64,000 bases of DNA from Thalassoroseus pseudoceratinae (GTDB lineage: Bacteria; Planctomycetota; Planctomycetia; Planctomycetales; Planctomycetaceae), in NCBI RefSeq assembly GCF_011634775.1, contig NZ_JAALXT010000004.1:682001-746000 (forward strand). The letters run 5' to 3'. Positions 12,425-20,428 of the stretch are shown here, piece by piece. The notes beneath the pieces were generated by a model, which was not told where the DNA came from, searched no databases, and saw only the letters and a program-made list of their open reading frames with translations. The position numbers and the translations under genes are program-made. The first letter of the stretch is position 1. Each line of letters begins with the position of its first letter.

Positions 12425-12462
12425 CTGAGTCGACTAGCACTCGTACGTCCTAGTCAACTCAG
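12425..12462 (+). promoter_or_regulatory. Hairpin after the riboswitch-like aptamer (possible expression platform)
   Basis: A 13-bp stem with one C-A mismatch (12425-12437 with 12450-12462) and a 12-base loop follows the aptamer candidate directly. There is no T-run after it, so it is not a standard terminator. It ends 87 bases before the downstream start codon. Its position suits a structural switch, but the mechanism is unknown. Confidence 0.45.
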
Positions 12463-12549
12463 TCTGAATGCCCAACCGCTTGAAATCCGCCTTGCTCAAG
12501 ACCGCCAAGCTACCGAAAAGGTTTCACTTCATGACAGAAGGGACCGTAA

Positions 12550-13278
12550 ATGGACCGCATCACCTCACCAGTCTATCCACAGACTCCTGCTCCACCAAAA
12601 CGGTGTGCAATTCGCCGCACTACGCAGTTGAGCCGACTCGTCTTCGCGGGATGCATCGCTGCACTCTGCATTTCAAGCCCACTATGGGCTCAAGACGCGC
12701 CTCAACCGGACGTCTTTCTAATTGAAGAAGATTGGGAACTCAAAATCGGCGTACCCGACCCAGCGCTTGAGGCACCACAAATCACTGCCACAATTTCGCC
12801 GCGTGGCAATCTCAACGGGATTCACTCCGTTTTAGAACTCAACAACGCCACATTAGACGAATATGCGAGTGGGGGAATTCAACTGCAAAGTTGGATTGGT
12901 GAGTTTGATGGAAACATTCGCAACTTCCCTAAGTTTCAATTGCTATCCACCCCTGATGAAACAATTACGTGGACAATGCAAATGAAGCATAATGGCGACC
13001 ACGAGGTGAAGTTTGAAGTCCTTAACGGTCGCTCTACGACCTGGGGAAATTTCGGTGGCCAAGGGTTCCTCAAATTCAATGCGTCTACGGTCTTGCATGA
13101 CCTCAACCAATACGATCCTGATGTTAGCGTGGCGAATTCTCGTATCGGCTATGCCTCTCATCGTGTCAAACTCTTCTGCCTAAGTGAAATTCGCTACTAT
13201 GACGCGAGCGGCCAACTCATCAAAACCGACACCACTGATCGCTGCATTCATCAATACAACCCGACCGAAGTTCAATAG
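12550..13278 (+). CDS. Secreted protein of unknown function
   Basis: I do not recognise the family. The 242-residue protein has a long basic N-terminus followed by a hydrophobic core (LVFAGCIAALCISSPLWAQ, about residues 30-48), with a likely signal peptidase site after Ala47. The mature part is about 195 residues and beta-rich, with alternating polar and hydrophobic stretches such as WTMQMKHNGDHEVKFEVLNG and YASHRVKLFCLSEIRYYD. Two cysteines near the C-terminus (FCLSE and DRCIHQ) could form a disulfide after export. The ATG at 12550 is preceded by AAGGGA at six bases. The gene lies downstream of the riboswitch-like leader and 67 bases upstream of the TadG-like gene, so the two are probably one transcription unit. 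Confidence 0.7.
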   Translation: MDRITSPVYPQTPAPPKRCAIRRTTQLSRLVFAGCIAALCISSPLWAQDAPQPDVFLIEEDWELKIGVPDPALEAPQITATISPRGNLNGIHSVLELNNATLDEYASGGIQLQSWIGEFDGNIRNFPKFQLLSTPDETITWTMQMKHNGDHEVKFEVLNGRSTTWGNFGGQGFLKFNASTVLHDLNQYDPDVSVANSRIGYASHRVKLFCLSEIRYYDASGQLIKTDTTDRCIHQYNPTEVQ

Positions 13279-13345
13279 AAGTTCGATTCAACCATCAGTG
13301 CCATCACTTTCTGAATCACTTCTTTTTCAACAGGGTTGATACACC

Positions 13346-14545
13346 ATGCGAAATGCAACTATTAGATTCTCCAGACGACAGAAACTCACAACAAGACGCG
13401 GAGCTGTCGTATGCCTGGCAGCTGCAATGATGATTATGATTCTCGCATTCCTCGCATTTACGGTTGATGTGGGATTCATCGCACTCACAAAAGCCCAGAT
13501 GAAAGGCTGCTCCGATGCGGCGGCATTGTCTGGATCTCAAGAACTTATTCCACTCTTTAAACCCGGTGCGACCCTGACGTATGGACTCGCCCAAGACAAC
13601 GCGGGACTAGCAGCTGAGGATATCGCAACTTACCATCGTTCAGGCGACCACAAACAGGCCTACTTAGAACGTAGTCGAGACGTCAAATTCGGCCAGTACT
13701 ATCAAGACGAAAATAGCGGCGCCATGGTCAAACAGTATGATGTATGGCCGGCTAACTTTGTTGAAGTAACAACACGTCGTGATCAACCTCTCGGTCAGGG
13801 CGAAACGGCGGGCACTGGTAGCCCTGATTCATCACTTCCCCTGTTCTTCGCTCCCGCACTTGGCACACGCAGTGCTGATCTCCGTGTGCGATCCACAGCG
13901 GCTATGTTGCCGGGGATCGGTTTCCGCAAGCCCCCCGGAAACGGGCAAACCGTCGACATCCTGCCAATCGCACTCGACATCGAAACCTGGGAAGACCTAC
14001 TTGCAGGTGTTGGGGACGATAACTTCAGTTACAACGAGCAAACCAAGCAGGTGTCATCAGGCACGGACGGAATCCTGGAAGTGAACCTGTACCCAACTGG
14101 TGATGGCTCACTGCCCCCGGGAAACCGAGGAACAGTCGACATCGGTGGCGCGAACAATAGTACGAATGATCTCAAGCGTCAGATTCTCTATGGAATTAGC
14201 CGTGAAGACTTCGACGAACTTGGGTTTGAACTGCGGTTCGATCAACAGTGCATTCTCAACGGCGACACTGGTCTGAGTGCTGGTATCAAAGCACAACTTG
14301 AAGCGATCATCGGCCAACCGCGTGCGATTCCACTTTTCAGCGACGTTTCGGGCCCCGGAAACAACGCGAACTATACGATTGAAAAATTTGTTGGTATTCG
14401 CATCCTAGAAGTCAAACTGACTGGCAGCCCAAAGAAGAAACGAGTGATTGTGCAGCCTTGCGAGTTTGTCAGTTCCTACGTCATCCCTGGCCCCGGCACG
14501 ATCCAAGTCGACTCCATCCTGACTACACCAAGACTCATCGAGTAA
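13346..14545 (+). CDS. TadG/TadE-like pilus-assembly-type membrane protein
   Basis: The protein has 399 residues. The N-terminus matches the TadG-like domain of Flp/Tad pilus systems: a positively charged start, RRGAVVCLAAAMMIMILAFL as membrane anchor (about residues 18-40), then FTVDVGFIALTKAQMKGCSDAAALSGSQE. This pattern (DVG...K.QM...DAAALAG) is diagnostic of the family. The remaining 330 residues are predicted extracytoplasmic and are not a recognised von Willebrand domain. In planctomycetes such genes occur in many copies, often outside complete tad loci. No other tad gene is present here, so a role in an Flp pilus cannot be assumed; a surface or envelope role is likely. Its terminator lies just downstream. 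Confidence 0.8.
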   Translation: MRNATIRFSRRQKLTTRRGAVVCLAAAMMIMILAFLAFTVDVGFIALTKAQMKGCSDAAALSGSQELIPLFKPGATLTYGLAQDNAGLAAEDIATYHRSGDHKQAYLERSRDVKFGQYYQDENSGAMVKQYDVWPANFVEVTTRRDQPLGQGETAGTGSPDSSLPLFFAPALGTRSADLRVRSTAAMLPGIGFRKPPGNGQTVDILPIALDIETWEDLLAGVGDDNFSYNEQTKQVSSGTDGILEVNLYPTGDGSLPPGNRGTVDIGGANNSTNDLKRQILYGISREDFDELGFELRFDQQCILNGDTGLSAGIKAQLEAIIGQPRAIPLFSDVSGPGNNANYTIEKFVGIRILEVKLTGSPKKKRVIVQPCEFVSSYVIPGPGTIQVDSILTTPRLIE

Positions 14546-14568
14546 GCATGGACGCTAGTCCTCTGAGG

Positions 14569-14606
14569 AGCATCGGCATTGTCTTACGACATGCCGATGC
14601 TTTTTT
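14569..14606 (+). terminator. Intrinsic terminator after the TadG-like gene
   Basis: An 11-bp perfect stem (14569-14579 with 14591-14601) with an 11-base loop is followed by a run of T to 14606. It ends the transcription unit that begins at the riboswitch-like leader. Confidence 0.92.
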
Positions 14607-14691
14607 GTTGACTACACCTTGAGGAATTGCAATCGGCGGTCGAATTCGTACTTGAGGGGAGCTACAATGAGATGAGTCAGAGTTCGCTCTG

Positions 14692-15531
14692 ATGAAGTTA
14701 CCGAAATCATCAATGACAAAAACAGGACCACGACGATTGAAACAGATTGACCAAACACAGTCGGCGTCCGCGGTCCGTGAGGCTTGCCGTGCGGAACTCT
14801 GCACGGGTCCAACGTCAGGACTGGCAGCGGGATTCACCCAAGCGAATTTGGTCATCTTGCCAAGTGATTGGGCGGAGGAATTTCACGAGTTTTGTCGACT
14901 CAATCCGAAACCGTGCCCGTTGTTGGATGTCTTACCGGCCGGCGACCCGCACCCGCGAAAATGGGCCGACAACGCCGACATCCGCACTGATCTGCCTGCC
15001 TATCGTGTTTGGAAGCATGGCGAACTTGTCAGCGAGGTGACAAACATCGTCGATCTTTGGCAGGACGACTTTGTCAGCTTTCTGATTGGTTGTTCCTTCA
15101 CATTTGAATCCGCACTCCTTGCAGACGGGCTGCCTGTGCGGCATATCGAATTGGGCACGAACGTCCCGATGTACCGCACAAACCAGCCCTGCACACCCGC
15201 TGGTCGCTTCCAAGGTAACCTGGTGGTTTCCATGCGTCCGTTCCAACCGGCCGACGCAATTCGGGCGGTGGAGATCACATCCCAGTTTCCGCAAGTTCAT
15301 GGTTCACCGGTTCATATCGGTCTGCCGGAAATGATCGGTATTCACGACCTGCACCAGCCAGATTTTGGAGACCCTGTCCCGGTCCATGCCGATGAACTTC
15401 CGGTATTCTGGGCCTGCGGTGTGACACCGCAGGCGGTGTTGATGGAATCGCGTCCGCCGCTGGTCATCACCCATTCACCGGGCTGCATGTTCGTGACGGA
15501 CCGCCGAAATTGCGACCTCCGTTCAGCGTGA
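14692..15531 (+). CDS. DUF1445 / D-glutamate cyclase-family protein
   Basis: The protein belongs to DUF1445 (YcsI family, annotated as putative hydro-lyases). The mammalian member converts D-glutamate to 5-oxo-D-proline. The 279-residue sequence has the family N-terminal motif ([20 protein letters not shown], then [10 protein letters not shown]), [25 protein letters not shown], and the C-terminal [14 protein letters not shown] with [12 protein letters not shown]. The first ATG at 14692 was kept; an ATG at 14713 is an equally possible start and neither has a clear ribosome site. Bacterial members have not been tied firmly to one reaction. The presence of a 5-oxoprolinase 5 kb upstream is notable if this enzyme really forms 5-oxoproline, though their stereochemistry may differ. 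btaA follows by 119 bases. Confidence 0.85.
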   Translation: MKLPKSSMTKTGPRRLKQIDQTQSASAVREACRAELCTGPTSGLAAGFTQANLVILPSDWAEEFHEFCRLNPKPCPLLDVLPAGDPHPRKWADNADIRTDLPAYRVWKHGELVSEVTNIVDLWQDDFVSFLIGCSFTFESALLADGLPVRHIELGTNVPMYRTNQPCTPAGRFQGNLVVSMRPFQPADAIRAVEITSQFPQVHGSPVHIGLPEMIGIHDLHQPDFGDPVPVHADELPVFWACGVTPQAVLMESRPPLVITHSPGCMFVTDRRNCDLRSA

Positions 15532-15650
15532 GTTTCGCGGGAAATTCGTTTTGTCTTCGTGAAATCAACATCGACACATGCCAGGATCGCTCCACCCTCT
15601 CGGTAGCGGATTGTTTCCGTTACGCGAACGTTTTTGGTGGAGATCCTTGG

Positions 15651-16853
15651 ATGTTTTTGGAATCGCTGACGGCGTTACAGTTTCGGATGGTCCATTCCCG
15701 AAACTTGGTTTACAACACATGTTGGGAAGATCCCCGTCTTGACCGTGTCGCATTGCAATTGGGTGAGAACGACACCATTGCCATGATCACCTCCGCCGGT
15801 TGCAATGCTTTGGATTACGCCTTGGACAATCCCAAGCGGATCGACGCGATCGACATGAATCCCCGCCAAAACGCCCTGCTGCAATTGAAGCAAGCGGCGA
15901 TCCGAACGTTGGATTACTCCACGTTTTTTCAACTGTTCGGTGAAGGTCGACTGTTGAACTGGCGTGACATCTACGAGGGCAACTTGCGAGACATGCTGCC
16001 CGCTGAATCACAACAGTTTTGGGATCGTCGCGGCCACTCGTTCTTCACCGGCAAAGTGCGTCGCAGCTTCTACTTTCGAGGGTCCTCGGGAATATTCGCC
16101 TGGTTTGTGAACCACTATATGGATCGCGTCCTTCGAATTCGCGAAGCACTTGCGAACATGCTCTCGGCAAAGACGGTCGAGGAACAATGCGAAATCTATC
16201 AACGCGAACAACTCCGAAGTCGACTGTTCAAACCATACGTGCGATGGCTCGTGCGACGGAATTCGGTGCTGTCTATGCTGGGTGTGCCGAAGGCTCAACG
16301 GTTGCAGCTCGAACGAGGCCACGAAGGCGGAGTTGCTGAATACATCATGGATTGTATCGAAGCCGTCTTCGCCCGTTTGCCATTGCACGACAATTACTTC
16401 TGGCGGGTCTACATGACCGGAAGTTACACCAAGGATTGCTGCCCGGAATACCTGAAACGCAAGAACTTCGAGCGTCTCAAAGCCGGTCTGGTCGACCGCA
16501 TCCACACGCACACCACAACTGTGACAGACTTCCTCAACAATCATACGGAACCGGTTTCGCGGTTTGTACTGCTTGATCACATGGACTGGATGAGCGTCGG
16601 ACATCGGCAAAAGTGGTTGGCTGAAGAGTGGCAAGCCATCGCCGATCGATCTGCCCCCGACACCCGACTCATTTGGCGAAGTGCCGGTTTGACGGCGGAC
16701 TTCATCGACTCAATCGAGATCGAACGCAACCAGACGCGAAACCGTGTGGGAGACTGGCTCGAATACGACACTGATCTAGCCACCGCACTGCACCCGAAGG
16801 ATCGCGTCCACACGTACGGCAGCTTCTACATCGCCAAGACGACCAATTCTTGA
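15651..16853 (+). CDS. btaA: S-adenosylmethionine:diacylglycerol 3-amino-3-carboxypropyl transferase (BtaA)
   Basis: BtaA performs the first step of betaine lipid (DGTS) synthesis, moving the aminocarboxypropyl group of S-adenosylmethionine to diacylglycerol at the membrane. The 400-residue protein belongs to DUF3419. It shows LVYNTCWEDPRLDR and MITSAGCNALDYAL, a modified SAM-binding loop, followed by AIDMNPRQNALLQLKQAAI. Later it has YFWRVYMTGSYTKDCCPEYL and FVLLDHMDWM. I chose the ATG at 15651 because GGAG lies eight bases upstream; an upstream in-frame start would add 47 residues without family support and overlap the previous gene. btaB follows 42 bases downstream, so both enzymes of the pathway are present. 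In other bacteria this pathway is induced by phosphate starvation; no Pho box was identified here. Confidence 0.92.
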   Translation: MFLESLTALQFRMVHSRNLVYNTCWEDPRLDRVALQLGENDTIAMITSAGCNALDYALDNPKRIDAIDMNPRQNALLQLKQAAIRTLDYSTFFQLFGEGRLLNWRDIYEGNLRDMLPAESQQFWDRRGHSFFTGKVRRSFYFRGSSGIFAWFVNHYMDRVLRIREALANMLSAKTVEEQCEIYQREQLRSRLFKPYVRWLVRRNSVLSMLGVPKAQRLQLERGHEGGVAEYIMDCIEAVFARLPLHDNYFWRVYMTGSYTKDCCPEYLKRKNFERLKAGLVDRIHTHTTTVTDFLNNHTEPVSRFVLLDHMDWMSVGHRQKWLAEEWQAIADRSAPDTRLIWRSAGLTADFIDSIEIERNQTRNRVGDWLEYDTDLATALHPKDRVHTYGSFYIAKTTNS

Positions 16854-16895
16854 CGCGATCCCTATTGAAACTCCGGCCTCCAGATTGCTCGATTG

Positions 16896-17687
16896 ATGAC
16901 TTCCGAAATCTCGAAAACGGCCTCATCCTCCACTCCGCCGCGGTTTAACGATCTTCGCATCCTGTGGCACATGGTGGTGACGAGAGGTCGCGGAAAAACG
17001 CACCAGGAGCGACTGGAACACTTCTATGAGGGCCAAGCCGCGGGTTACGACGCCTTTCGTCGCCGCTTGTTGCACGGCCGAAGTGAAATGATCCGCTCCC
17101 TGCCCTTCCCGGAAAACGGTGTCTGGGTCGATCTGGGAGCCGGCACGGGAGAAAATGTCGAACATGCGGTTGAGAAACTCCCGAACTTGAAATCGGTGTA
17201 CTTGGTCGATCTGTGTCGCCCACTGCTGAAAGTCGCTGAACAACGGATTTCCGATCGCGAATGGGACAATGTGGAAGTCGCGCACGGCGATGCCACAACG
17301 TTTTCCCCACCCGATGGCGTCGCCGATGTGGTAACGTTTTCCTACTCGCTGACTATGATTCCCGACTGGTTCGCAGCTCTGGAGAATGCACGTCGACTCC
17401 TCAAGCCTGGGGGAGTCATTGGGGTTAGTGATTTCTATGTATCGAGGAAACATCCTCCCGAGGGACGTCGTCGACATGGATGGGGAACGCGGACCTTTTG
17501 GCCGACTTGGTTCGCCACCGATGATGTCTTTCTCCATCCGGACCACCTCCCGGCGTTGCATCGGTATTTTGAACCGATCGACTGTGTTGAGGGCCGTGGA
17601 AAGGTTCCATACATCCCGTTTTTGCGGGCCCCGTACTACTACTTCATCGGTCGAAAAAAGGCCGATGCGTCTCTTCCGAACACATAA
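16896..17687 (+). CDS. btaB: Diacylglyceryl-homoserine N-methyltransferase (BtaB)
   Basis: BtaB adds three methyl groups to diacylglyceryl-homoserine, giving the betaine lipid DGTS. The 263-residue protein is a class I SAM-dependent methyltransferase with motif [14 protein letters not shown], an acidic end of strand 2 ([11 protein letters not shown]), [12 protein letters not shown] for motif II, and [15 protein letters not shown] for motif III. The C-terminus ([20 protein letters not shown], then [11 protein letters not shown]) is characteristic of the BtaB group rather than of general methyltransferases. It follows btaA by 42 bases on the same strand. The ATG at 16896 was chosen over the TTG three bases before it. 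Bacterial BtaA and BtaB are separate proteins, whereas algal and fungal Bta1 is one fused chain. Confidence 0.9.
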   Translation: MTSEISKTASSSTPPRFNDLRILWHMVVTRGRGKTHQERLEHFYEGQAAGYDAFRRRLLHGRSEMIRSLPFPENGVWVDLGAGTGENVEHAVEKLPNLKSVYLVDLCRPLLKVAEQRISDREWDNVEVAHGDATTFSPPDGVADVVTFSYSLTMIPDWFAALENARRLLKPGGVIGVSDFYVSRKHPPEGRRRHGWGTRTFWPTWFATDDVFLHPDHLPALHRYFEPIDCVEGRGKVPYIPFLRAPYYYFIGRKKADASLPNT

Positions 17688-18090
17688 CCTGAGACATCCC
17701 AATATCTTGCCAACGTAACAGGTCTCGTTGCGTGAATTTGTTGCCAACGGTTTGCAGCTTGAATAGGTGTGTCAATCTCCGTATACTCTGTGCGTTTGAA
17801 GCACACACCTAAGCTTGAAGTGTCAGCCGAAACCATTTGCAATCATCATCTCTTCCTACGTTGATGCGGTTGCCAACCGGCGAGCGTCGGTTTTTCGCAA
17901 AGCCGCTTCCAACAACCTTTCCCGCGGAACGGCCGCAAGCGGACTGCAATCGCCGACTCAAGAATTTGAATGCATCGCCACTCGCCAATCCTGTTGTGAG
18001 TTGAGCCAATCGACGCACCAGAATTGATGACTCGCGATCACGTATTGCACGCTTTTACCATCCTTTATTTGAAAGCCTATAAGTCGCGAC
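17688..18090. other. Intergenic region between btaB and the YrdC-phosphatase gene
   Basis: This 403-base stretch has no convincing gene. A 70-codon frame starting with TTG at 17815 lacks a ribosome site and any recognisable sequence. The region contains a promoter candidate (17759-17787), listed separately. Confidence 0.45.
17759..17787 (+). promoter_or_regulatory. Sigma-70-type promoter candidate
   Basis: TTGAAT at 17759-17764 and TATACT at 17782-17787 are separated by exactly 17 bases. It would give the YrdC-phosphatase gene a 5' leader of nearly 300 bases. The match is good, but single promoter predictions by eye are weak. Confidence 0.4.
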
Positions 18091-19230
18091 ATGACCGAGG
18101 TAGTTCCCTATCAGCAAACCAATGACCCCCGGGACGTTGTGCATCGAGCCGCACAACTTCTCGCACAGGGACATCTCATTGCGTTGCCGACAGATACCGT
18201 GTATGTCGTTGCTGCATCAGCACTTCAGGCAGAAGCCGTTGAGAAAATGGCGAAGGTCTTCCCGGATTCTCAAGCAGATGAGTCCGCTCCTCTTGCTCAA
18301 TTCGCAGTGCGGAGCCGAGACGAACTTGAAGACTACATTCCCGAAGTGTCCGACGTCGTGAAACGGCTCATGCGTCGTTGCTGGCCGGGACCGATCACGC
18401 TTTCCTTGCCCACGGCTGCCAATGAGGGCCTGCTCGGCCAACTTCCAGAGCGAACACGCCAGGCAGTCACGCACACCACATCCGGTCGTGATCCGCATTT
18501 ATGGTGCCGGATGCCCGATCATCCGTTCATTGACGATTTGCAATCACTGATGAAGGCGCCTTTGGTGCTTTCCCAAGACCGTTTCTCGGGTTCCTCGACG
18601 TGCGACGGCTTGATCTCACAAGTCGGTGATCATTTGGCAATGGCCATCGACGACGGTGACACTCAATACGGGTTACCGGCGACTGCCGTTGAAGTTGACG
18701 GCGAGCAGTGGCAAATTCTTAGCGAAGGTGCTGTATCGGCAAATCTGCTGAAGCGACTGACCGGACGAGTCTACCTATTCGTCTGCACCGGAAACACTTG
18801 TCGAAGCCCCATGGCCGAAGGTATCTTCCGCAAACTTGCCGCAGAGCGAATCGGTTGTAGCCAGGAAGAACTGGCCGACCGGGGCATTTTAGTGGTCTCC
18901 GCGGGACTGGCCGCCCATCGTGGCAGCCCAGCGAGTCCGGAATCGGTCGAAGCAGTTCGGGGATTGGGCGTCGATTTGGTGTCCCACTCCAGTCAACCAT
19001 TAACATCCGACCTGCTCGATCAGTCAGACCACGTATTCACGATGACACAAAGTCATCTGGATTCGATTTTGATTGCCCGGCCCGACGCCGCTGACCGAGT
19101 TCGCATGCTCACGCAAGATAACCGAGATGTTCCCGATCCGATCGGGGGTACTCAAGATGACTACATACATTGCTTTCAAGAAATCGAACGCCAAGTCCGG
19201 GCCATTGTGGAAACCATCCCACAACCGTAA
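18091..19230 (+). CDS. Fusion: YrdC/Sua5-like domain plus arginine-phosphatase-like LMW-PTP domain
   Basis: The 379-residue chain joins two enzymes. Residues about 10-215 form a YrdC/Sua5-like domain, related to the synthase that makes threonylcarbamoyl-AMP for tRNA t6A. It keeps the strand LIALPTDTVYVV but lacks the usual Lys-x-Arg motif (the place reads VFPDSQADESAPL), and the SAN motif is replaced by SQDRFSGSST. Its activity is doubtful. Residues about 226-379 are a low-molecular-weight phosphatase: P-loop VCTGNTCRSPMAE with Cys232 and Arg238, and general acid Asp349 in DVPDP. The P-loop Thr236 is the residue that sets phospho-arginine specificity in Bacillus YwlE. rpiB follows by 56 bases. 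In Bacillus, ywlC (Sua5), ywlE and ywlF (RpiB) lie in the same order as separate genes. Confidence 0.85.
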   Translation: MTEVVPYQQTNDPRDVVHRAAQLLAQGHLIALPTDTVYVVAASALQAEAVEKMAKVFPDSQADESAPLAQFAVRSRDELEDYIPEVSDVVKRLMRRCWPGPITLSLPTAANEGLLGQLPERTRQAVTHTTSGRDPHLWCRMPDHPFIDDLQSLMKAPLVLSQDRFSGSSTCDGLISQVGDHLAMAIDDGDTQYGLPATAVEVDGEQWQILSEGAVSANLLKRLTGRVYLFVCTGNTCRSPMAEGIFRKLAAERIGCSQEELADRGILVVSAGLAAHRGSPASPESVEAVRGLGVDLVSHSSQPLTSDLLDQSDHVFTMTQSHLDSILIARPDAADRVRMLTQDNRDVPDPIGGTQDDYIHCFQEIERQVRAIVETIPQP

Positions 19231-19286
19231 TTCGTTACGCCCCGTCTGGCATGTCTTTAAATTTCTCAATCTTCCTTTGTGAGTCC

Positions 19287-19760
19287 ATGATGAAAATCGC
19301 CATCGCGAGTGACCATCGCGGACGTTCTGCCAAAAGTCAAACGGCGAACCAACTTCGGGAACTTGGTCACGAAATGACTGACTTCGGTCCCGCCGATGAC
19401 GAGAGCGTCGACTACCCCGATTTTGCCTCTGAAGTCGCCCAAAAAGTGAGCGCCGGTGAGTTCGATCGAGGAATTCTGATCTGCGGAACCGGGATCGGAA
19501 TGTGCATCACCGCCAACAAATTTCCGGGAATTCGCGGCGTCAATTGCCATGATGAACTGACTGCCGAAATGAGCCGACGTCATAACGACGCCAACATCTT
19601 GTGCCTCTCGGGCGACCTGCTCAGCGACCAGTTGGTGGCTCGCATCGTGGATGTCTGGCTCAAAACGGAATTCGAGGGCGGACGGCATGCCCGGCGAGTT
19701 GACAAAATCTCACAGATCGAAACGCAGTTGAATAACGAGAACTCGACCAAGCCGAACTGA
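19287..19760 (+). CDS. rpiB: Ribose-5-phosphate isomerase B
   Basis: RpiB interconverts ribose 5-phosphate and ribulose 5-phosphate in the pentose phosphate pathway. The 157-residue protein begins MMKIAIASDHRGRSAKSQ, the family's opening with the Asp-His pair. It has SVDYPDFASEVAQ, the catalytic cysteine region GILICGTGIGMCITANK, and the His/Arg region SRRHNDANILCLSGDL. The C-terminal FEGGRHARRVDKI is the typical RpiB ending. The start at 19287 gives the standard N-terminus; an upstream in-frame start at 19170 would overlap the previous gene and add 39 unrelated residues. Its place after the phosphatase fusion repeats the ywlE-ywlF order of Bacillus. Confidence 0.93.
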   Translation: MMKIAIASDHRGRSAKSQTANQLRELGHEMTDFGPADDESVDYPDFASEVAQKVSAGEFDRGILICGTGIGMCITANKFPGIRGVNCHDELTAEMSRRHNDANILCLSGDLLSDQLVARIVDVWLKTEFEGGRHARRVDKISQIETQLNNENSTKPN

Positions 19761-19894
19761 GTTCACGGTACGAATGAATCGCAACGGCATTAGTTGCCCA
19801 ACGATCCCTGATTTTCGCGGATTGTTCTCTTGCAATCGAGCGGGCGTCTTGTCACCTTCAAACGCATTCGCACTTTTGCCCACAAGGACGCGTC

Positions 19895-20281
19895 ATGGAT
19901 CCCCAAACACTGCGGTTCGCAACGACACACGAATGGGTTGCTGTCGATGGTGACACTGCTACCATCGGCATTTCCAAATTCGCCGTCGATCAACTCACGG
20001 ACCTCGTCTACATCGAACTTCCCGAACCGGGAACAACCTTTGAGAAAGGTGACGAGTTCGGTGTTGTCGAGAGTGTCAAAGCGGCCAGCGATTTGTACGC
20101 ACCGATCAGCGGCGAAGTGGTCGAAGCCAACACCGCCTTGGAAGAAGACCAGTCGGCACTTTCGGACGACCCCTACGGTGACGGCTGGATTCTCAAGGTG
20201 AAGATTTCGTCGCAGGATGAAATCGAGCAACTACTTGACCATGCCGCTTATCAGCAGCACTGCGAATCGGAATCTCACTGA
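19895..20281 (+). CDS. gcvH: Glycine cleavage system H protein
   Basis: GcvH carries the lipoyl arm that shuttles the aminomethyl group between the P, T and L proteins of the glycine cleavage system. The 128-residue protein has the family pattern throughout: ATTHEWVAVDGDTATIGIS, VYIELPEPGTTFEKGDEF and VVESVKAASDLYAPISGEV, with the lipoylated lysine at position 62. It ends with YGDGWILKVKISS. The gene is followed by gcvPA, gcvPB and a LipM-like octanoyltransferase on the same strand, so the carrier and the enzyme that can acylate it are neighbours. No glycine riboswitch is visible in the 134 bases upstream. Confidence 0.96.
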   Translation: MDPQTLRFATTHEWVAVDGDTATIGISKFAVDQLTDLVYIELPEPGTTFEKGDEFGVVESVKAASDLYAPISGEVVEANTALEEDQSALSDDPYGDGWILKVKISSQDEIEQLLDHAAYQQHCESESH

Positions 20282-20428
20282 AAAACCGATTCAAACCCTG
20301 TTTTTTCGCAGCTTGCTGACTAGAATCACGCAAGCCGCGCTCTGATCCTTCACAAATTTTTGCTTCAGTTAGTCCCACCGAACTCGGGTTCCGGCCCAAG
20401 ATCGGCAAGGACAGGAAGACATTCCGCC

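Noticed and set aside
17815-18027. A 70-codon frame before the YrdC-phosphatase gene
   Set aside because: It starts with TTG, has no ribosome site and no recognisable sequence.
19761-19894. A possible glycine riboswitch upstream of gcvH
   Set aside because: No glycine aptamer core or tandem layout could be seen in the 134-base gap.
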